This document shows, piece after piece, positions 58,491 through 64,000 of a stretch of 64,000 bases of DNA. The translations under genes and the position numbers were made by a program. The notes below the pieces were generated by a model, which was not told the DNA's origin, searched no databases, and saw only the letters and a program-made list of their open reading frames with translations. The stretch is from Spisula solida (lineage: Eukaryota; Mollusca; Bivalvia; Venerida; Mactridae), in NCBI GenBank assembly GCA_947247005.1, contig OX365950.1, positions 10,490,720 through 10,554,719 of the forward strand, read 5' to 3'. How positions within the stretch are numbered: position 1 is the first letter of the stretch; every line of letters starts with the position of its first letter.

Positions 58491-59353
58491 GTTGTATTTA
58501 TTGCAATGTCCCGTGTAATTGTGGTATACATGTTTTTGTGTTTTCTGTGCTCGATTATTTTGTTGGAGTGCTACCTTCCCTGTCCAAACATTTACTATCT
58601 TTGAGTGTAAACACATATTGCCGGATAGTGTAATTGTAATCAAACGGTCAGAAATAAACCTATCCCATGATGGCATTCATCTACAACAATGCTACTCTAG
58701 GCTCCGACTGTTGATGTATCACACCCTTATATAAACAATGACAATATTGTCACTTCTGTGGAAGAAAAGCGGAATAAAACAGTATATCACTGCATTGTCG
58801 CATAACTTGAATTTTACTGTAACGATACATAACATTCGTTGGGATTAAATACTCGTGGCGTTCATTTCGTTGAGGGAGTTACATATTATGTAACTTGACC
58901 TCGATTGTTTCGAGATATGTAACATTTATTTATTTTCTATTAATGATCTTACATCTGATTGTTTTGCTTTTGGATGCGTTGATACCTGTTCTTATAGTTT
59001 ATCCCACACCTTTAGCCAATCAAATGCCAGGGATTTTCAAATTGTTTGAACACGTATTCATATATTTTTGCAATGGGAACAATATATATCAAGTGGTTCA
59101 TGAAGTAAATCTGTTCAAATTTGTTTGGACTATTTGGCTGTTCAATATTCGACACATGGAGACCCGCGTATTTTCTCAATTATACTGTTATTCTATCAGC
59201 AATAATCAGCTAATATACCTGCAATATTGTCTAATGTCACTATCATTACTTGATAAACGGACATGCTATTGCTTGCATACAAAAACTTTAGAAAGCTTAC
59301 CAAACAGTTGGCAGGTTAACTATAAGCCGGTTATACAGTAGATCACAAATTGG

Positions 59354-59423
59354 AATTATAAACAGAGTAAGTGCTACAGTCGTTTCGCTCCCTTGCACTC
59401 TTGCACTTACTTTGTTTATAATT
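59354..59423. repeat. Hairpin-forming inverted repeat
   Basis: Arms 59354-59374 (AATTATAAACAGAGTAAGTGC) and 59403-59423 are complementary at 20 of 21 positions around a 28-nt loop. It could be a MITE remnant or a hairpin RNA precursor. Confidence 0.7.
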
Positions 59424-60897
59424 ATAATATATGATCTATAACCTATAACCTATACTTATGTTCGGTAGTCCATTTACATTTTATTTGGTATTAGTTCAAA
59501 TTCATGTTATATTCACTAATTGGGTAGATATGCGTTTAGTTGTTTATATTTATGTTCGATATTGCGCACTAATACTTAGGTGACACTTGTGTTGTGTGTG
59601 ACTTTTTTCCGCGAGCTTTTCCACTCAAAAATCTAAACAGACTTCTGATTGCGGATGTTTTGCTACCTAGTGGAAGAAAAAACGTGTCGAACTAATTTAA
59701 ACGCAAACTTGTTCAAAACGTGTCTTCAAATGTCGCATCTATGAACAGATTATTTATATATCAATCTTTGTTAAAATTATATGACGAACACAAAACGTTA
59801 TTAATCTTTATTTTTAATCAAACACTCAGACTCATTTGGCCTTCATAGAAAAAGGCGAAACATTAGTGTAATAAGATAGTTTTTGTTCTGTATTAAATAA
59901 TGAATGTTAATTCCTTTATGAACAGATCTGTATTTTTTGACGAAATTATATCAGAAAAAAGCAGTTATTACAGTTTTGCAATTAAACGAAGCCACTAAGA
60001 CTAATATTGGTTTCACAAAAAACCTGATTTAAATTAGAGACAAACAAAAACATTCTCACAAAATCAGATTAGTCATCGTATTTTATTAAATTAATGAATG
60101 CAAATGTTTGTCAATAATTATATTGAGTGATCGAATTATTATAAAAACTGGATGTTTTATTGTTACAGGGTGCGTTCTCCATCAAGTAGGACATACTCTA
60201 CGACCTGATTTCCATTCGGAATACGTTATTTGAACGTAGTAACACGCTAATGTGTCAAAGACAAAAGCATAAGGTATTGGTCGTAATAATATTCCATCGG
60301 GTATGAGTAATTTGTAATCAATATTTTAGAAATATACTATATGTAAATTTTCAACTCAGGTAGCTAAACGGGGGGATGTACTGTACAAACTCTATGGTTA
60401 AAGTACATAAACATGCATAACCTAAAAATACACTTATAGCATGTGAAGTCTAACATATCGGATCAAACAGATATGAAACAGGGTCGGTGTTGCTTAAAGT
60501 CCTCTGGGATATACCTAACCAAGTATGCACATTAAAACATCCTGTCACTATTGGTATGGATATGACCGACCTTTTGTCATTTTAGCTCCAAATCAACATT
60601 AGATTATTAAAATACTAGGGGTACTTTAAAATAGTTCCATCATCTTTCAAATTCAATGTCCACACGAAGGTCATTTGCTTATATAAATAAATACGTAATG
60701 ATATAATAACACACACGTTCGCTTGATATTTTGTTTAACTAATTGTAAGTTCAGTATTTATTAATATAAATGCATATATCGTACTGTTTAGTTAGCACTT
60801 TACTCCACGCATATTAAGCTTTTTCTGATAAGTGATATGCAAGAACGTGTACTGATCACAATTGCAGCTTTTACGAACACATATCAAGAATGATAAG
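59424..60897. other. AT-rich stretch, nothing recognised
   Basis: No exon, RNA gene or paired repeat was recognised. Confidence 0.4.
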
Positions 60898-61239
60898 TGG
60901 GGAGCGGTGGCCAAGATGTAGGGCGTGCGCTGTGGGATCGAGATGTCCCGAGTTCGATTTAAGTGATCACCATTGCTTAATTACTCAGAGCATGAATAAC
61001 GCACAATGCCTCACTCGACCAAGATGTGAATTGGTACATGTGAGAGTGGTGTCTGAATATGTTCGATATTTAAGGGCGTTGTATCTCGACGTTGACTGCA
61101 GACCAACCAGGAAGTCTCCACAGGGAGACTCGAACATTGATTTCCACAGGTAGCCAAATGACCAGGGAAGTAAACTGTCAAAGGGTGACTGTATGGCCGA
61201 AATGCTGAAAGTAGCCCTCGAATAGTGATTACTTAACTT
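60898..61239 (+). mobile_element. tRNA-derived SINE, copy 2
   Basis: Same family as 24271-24620: TGGGGAGCGGTGGCC head, GTGAATTGGTACATGTGAGA body, CTCCACAGGGAGACTCGAAC and a TTACTTAACTT 3' end. The B box (GAGTTCGATTTAAG) is eroded, so this copy is older or less constrained than the one in the Polinton. Confidence 0.88.
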
Positions 61240-61868
61240 AGCTCTTCAATGATTGATTAAGTCTAGTTACGTAATTAGATTGCACCCCTCCTTACTTAAA
61301 ATTTAAAAATAATTAGTAATGGACATGCAATGGAGGTGTAAATTGACGAACGAATGCGATTAAAGCGCTAAGACTTCAATAGAACATTCACAGCAATACA
61401 AATAAGTATCTAGTTCCCGTCGTAAAAAACATGATTAAGTGCATTGTATGGAGTTGAATACAAAATCAATAACAAATGCCTTCTAAGTTTCCATTTTGGC
61501 ATGTTCAGAATGCGCATTTGAAATTAAATCTCACTGTTTTACGTTAGCAAACGTTAGCTTGCATTTAAAAAATTGCAAAACTGTTTACTGTATAGTTGTT
61601 AGAATATTTAATGCGCTGCATCTACCGGGTTTTTTATTTTAAACGAGAATTACCATAAAATTATCATAAAAGCATTCACTTCAATTAAGAAACACGTACT
61701 GTAACATCTAAGGATTATCGCTTAATCGCTTTTTCGGTCTGCAAACAACCCCATAAATTACATAATTAATAATCAGATGATACTTTCACCTGGTATGCAA
61801 TAAAGCGGTTAGTTTTGACAGTTTTGATGTGTTAGGTCAGTAGTAGATGGGGTCAAATGCGCTCATAC

Positions 61869-62677
61869 ATGCTTGGCAATGAAACATTGAAGTACATTTC
61901 TGTTTTCAGCAATTGGCATTTGAAGAATAATGATGAGATATGTTAATGGACTACTGCAGTGTCATGTCAGTGTGAACTTCCCATTAATTATTTACAAACG
62001 TATCTTATGTAAGATTAAGATCACGTGCTGATAATTCGTCTTAAATGAAAGAAGACAAAATCATTTAAGCCAATCCTAACATTGATTTAAATATTAATCA
62101 TTCGGCGTCTTAATATCGGTGGTAATGTAATCGGGAAACGAATGCTAAGTTGGTTTGACCTATATAATATAGTTTAACTCACCTTATAGAACAAAGGGCA
62201 TAATACGAACAGAGTGTTACCAGCAGATCAAATAGGAAAATATGAACCCCGGGGTCACTAATAATTCAGACGAAAATAGCTAAAATCAAGTATATAACAA
62301 GACATTTCATCTAAAAACATAATCAACGCTGTTGAAAACACATAATTATACAACGTATTAGAAAATAATTCTTAACAGTATGTGTAATATATAAGAAGGA
62401 TTGTTTCCGTTGGATTTCTGTATCACCAATTTTTCTTTCAGTGATAGACAATTCTTGTAACACAACATAATTGTATCACGACTGTCATTGTGTTGGTAAT
62501 CATACCATTATATTCTTCCATACTATATAATGTATATCATATAAAAACGTTACTGGTATTAGAAAATGAACATCACATTCACGAGAAACGCCCACGCATA
62601 CCGGACAATATCCATATAAAAATCCTATCACATTGGATAATGCATAATTTTGGTAAAGAGAAGCAGGGAACAGACTC
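61869..62677 (+). repeat. Segmental duplication D1, copy B
   Basis: Partner of 56646-57476. A minus-strand open frame over 62500-62877 lies mostly on this repeat and is not considered a gene. Confidence 0.9.
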
Positions 62678-63287
62678 CTAGGGGACACGTGACCGAGACA
62701 TTGTCTGATAAGAAAGTTTCTAACGAACTTAAACATACAGAGGGTGATTATACTTGATTTACAAGGAAATATGAATGATTCTAATGCGATCCGCAAATTA
62801 ATCCATATACACATAGAGCAAACCAGGGCATATATTATTACCACAATAAAACATGGTATCAAATTGGCTGTTACCATTTACGCCCTGTATCACGTGACAT
62901 ATTTATGAATGAATGAACGTAAACTTTATAGTAAAAATTCCAACGGGTCACGAGTTGCACGAGTATCCAGTGTTACAGCTACGACGCATCTATTTTTAGA
63001 AACTCCAATATACTCTCGAAATTAAGATTCATAAAAACCTCTGATAATCAATTCATTAATATTTTTCATTTCATGAAATTGATACACTATATTCGTGTTA
63101 TCAAAATTGATTCAATGCTTAAAATGTGTTATTTCCTTCGGAAAATTACGAAGGTGGTTTTCATTAGCGAGGAAGGTAGTTGTACCAGCTAATAAGCCAC
63201 TAAATTTCCGCGTGGAATTATGTTCGATGTCGAATGGGTGAAATTGAATGCGCGCAGTTAAATAGTGCGGGATATTATCGTATTTAG

Positions 63288-63465
63288 AATCGAAATAAAA
63301 ACTCTGTTCTTGTATTTTGTCGGTGAATAAAACACGCGCACTCGTTCGGATGCGGAAAATTAAATTATTTCGCATTCTAACTCTTGCCCATGTTTTATTC
63401 ATCGACAAAATACGCGAACAGATGTTTATTTCTTAAATATATTTCTAATAAAAAAATAGTAAATA
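63288..63465. repeat. Dispersed palindromic element, copy 2
   Basis: Arms 63312-63358 and 63368-63413 form a 46-bp imperfect palindrome: GTATTTTGTCGGTGAATAAA against GTATTTTGTCGATGAATAAA read from the other strand. The ends resemble copy 1 at 4277-4460. It lies between D1 and D2 of copy B and accounts for part of their wider spacing. Confidence 0.75.
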
Positions 63466-63493
63466 CTTCAAACAACGTAGATAATAATCCATT

Positions 63494-64000
63494 TGTATAA
63501 CAGCAAACATATACGTAATAGTATTACAGTTGTCCAGCAAATGTCAAACTGACAAAGAAATGTCTACTTTGTGAAATACACATACTAAGGTAATACTAGT
63601 ATTACTGAATTGGTCGAGCAGGTGTTTGCATTATAGGTTAACAAATTCGCAGTTATCCACACGCCACAAGCGAACTTCTTATGTTACAATACTACATTTA
63701 TCACCGAAGCGAATAGATATGGAGTATATTCGTGATATTAAAAAACATGATATTGCATCGCTTTAAGTGCATGTATTTCATAATCAATCTACTCGACGAA
63801 AATCTCAATAACGCATACAGAGCCGTTGCGCAATAGCTCATCTCACATGCAAGGGTGGTTGGTCTCGACATCCGACTAAATTGATATCATGAATCTTTAT
63901 TACACGTTGATGTTAATCGATTGATGTAGATCATTATGACATAGTACGATGGTCAACATTGATAGACATCTGTTTGCCTGATACCAATATGTCACGATAT
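63494..64000 (+). repeat. Segmental duplication D2, copy B (runs off the window)
   Basis: Partner of 57757-58245, reaching the last base of the window, so the true end is not known. Confidence 0.9.

Noticed and set aside
58895..59341. Plus-strand hydrophobic 148-codon frame
   Set aside because: Starts from TTG, sits in T-rich DNA where Leu/Phe/Ile runs arise easily, and has no recognisable motif or splice support.
62500..62877. Minus-strand hydrophobic 125-codon frame
   Set aside because: Mostly covers duplicated block D1; the corresponding frame is not kept open in the other copy near 57.4 kb.
1..64000. CRISPR array, bacterial operons, rRNA genes
   Set aside because: The regular repeats have no unique spacers of constant length and sit in an intron-bearing animal genome; no rRNA-like conserved words were seen.

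Overview
The window reads as AT-rich, repeat-dense nuclear DNA from an animal, most likely a bivalve mollusc or another lophotrochozoan. The reasons are a spliced peptide-receptor gene with GT-AG introns, tRNA-derived SINEs, a non-LTR retrotransposon, hAT-like elements, a Polinton with terminal inverted repeats, and a dispersed repeat carrying AGGTCA direct and inverted repeats of a type I recall from bivalve genomes. No species can be named from the sequence alone, and I see no bacterial operons, CRISPR array or rRNA.

Layout. 1-4.46 kb: AT-rich DNA with a hAT-like MITE (2997-3332) and a palindromic element. 4.47-9.18 kb: a nearly full-length LINE (ORF1, endonuclease, RT, C-terminal zinc knuckle) broken by a few in-frame stops, with a probable target-site duplication. 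9.2-12.1 kb: CCCCC-rich short repeats and a second hAT-like MITE (10470-10943). 12.18-16.05 kb: a minisatellite of about 3.9 kb with 42/50-bp units and higher-order duplications. 16.06-21.9 kb: a dispersed repeat, a SINE and two copies of the AGGTCA-rich repeat. 21,892-26,926: an internally deleted Polinton with 150-bp inverted repeats, a perfect 6-bp target duplication, a decayed packaging ATPase, a zinc-finger ORF and a decayed integrase with chromodomain, plus a nested SINE. 27.3-29.2 kb, minus strand: the last two coding exons of a cholecystokinin/sulfakinin-type GPCR, the best-supported host gene. 31.6-36.1 kb: a split dispersed repeat enclosing a hammerhead-ribozyme-like core and a striking cluster of a motif near GTGAACTACGTTACC. 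36.4-36.8 kb: the 3' end of another LINE. 38.3-44.8 kb: a 209-bp TATA-containing module present twice without a mismatch, promoter-like modules joined in different combinations, and two tandem arrays. 45-64 kb: an array of diverged segmental duplications, a DNA element with 13-bp inverted repeats, two candidate minus-strand exons, a LINE tail, a second SINE copy and a duplicated block running off the right edge.

Genes working together: only the Polinton remnants (ATPase and integrase) and the LINE ORFs form functional sets, and both sets look inactive. The GPCR is the only confident host gene; its 5' exons (TM1 to early TM3) were not found here. Several small plus-strand exon candidates next to the promoter-like modules (39.15 and 44.37 kb) are speculative.
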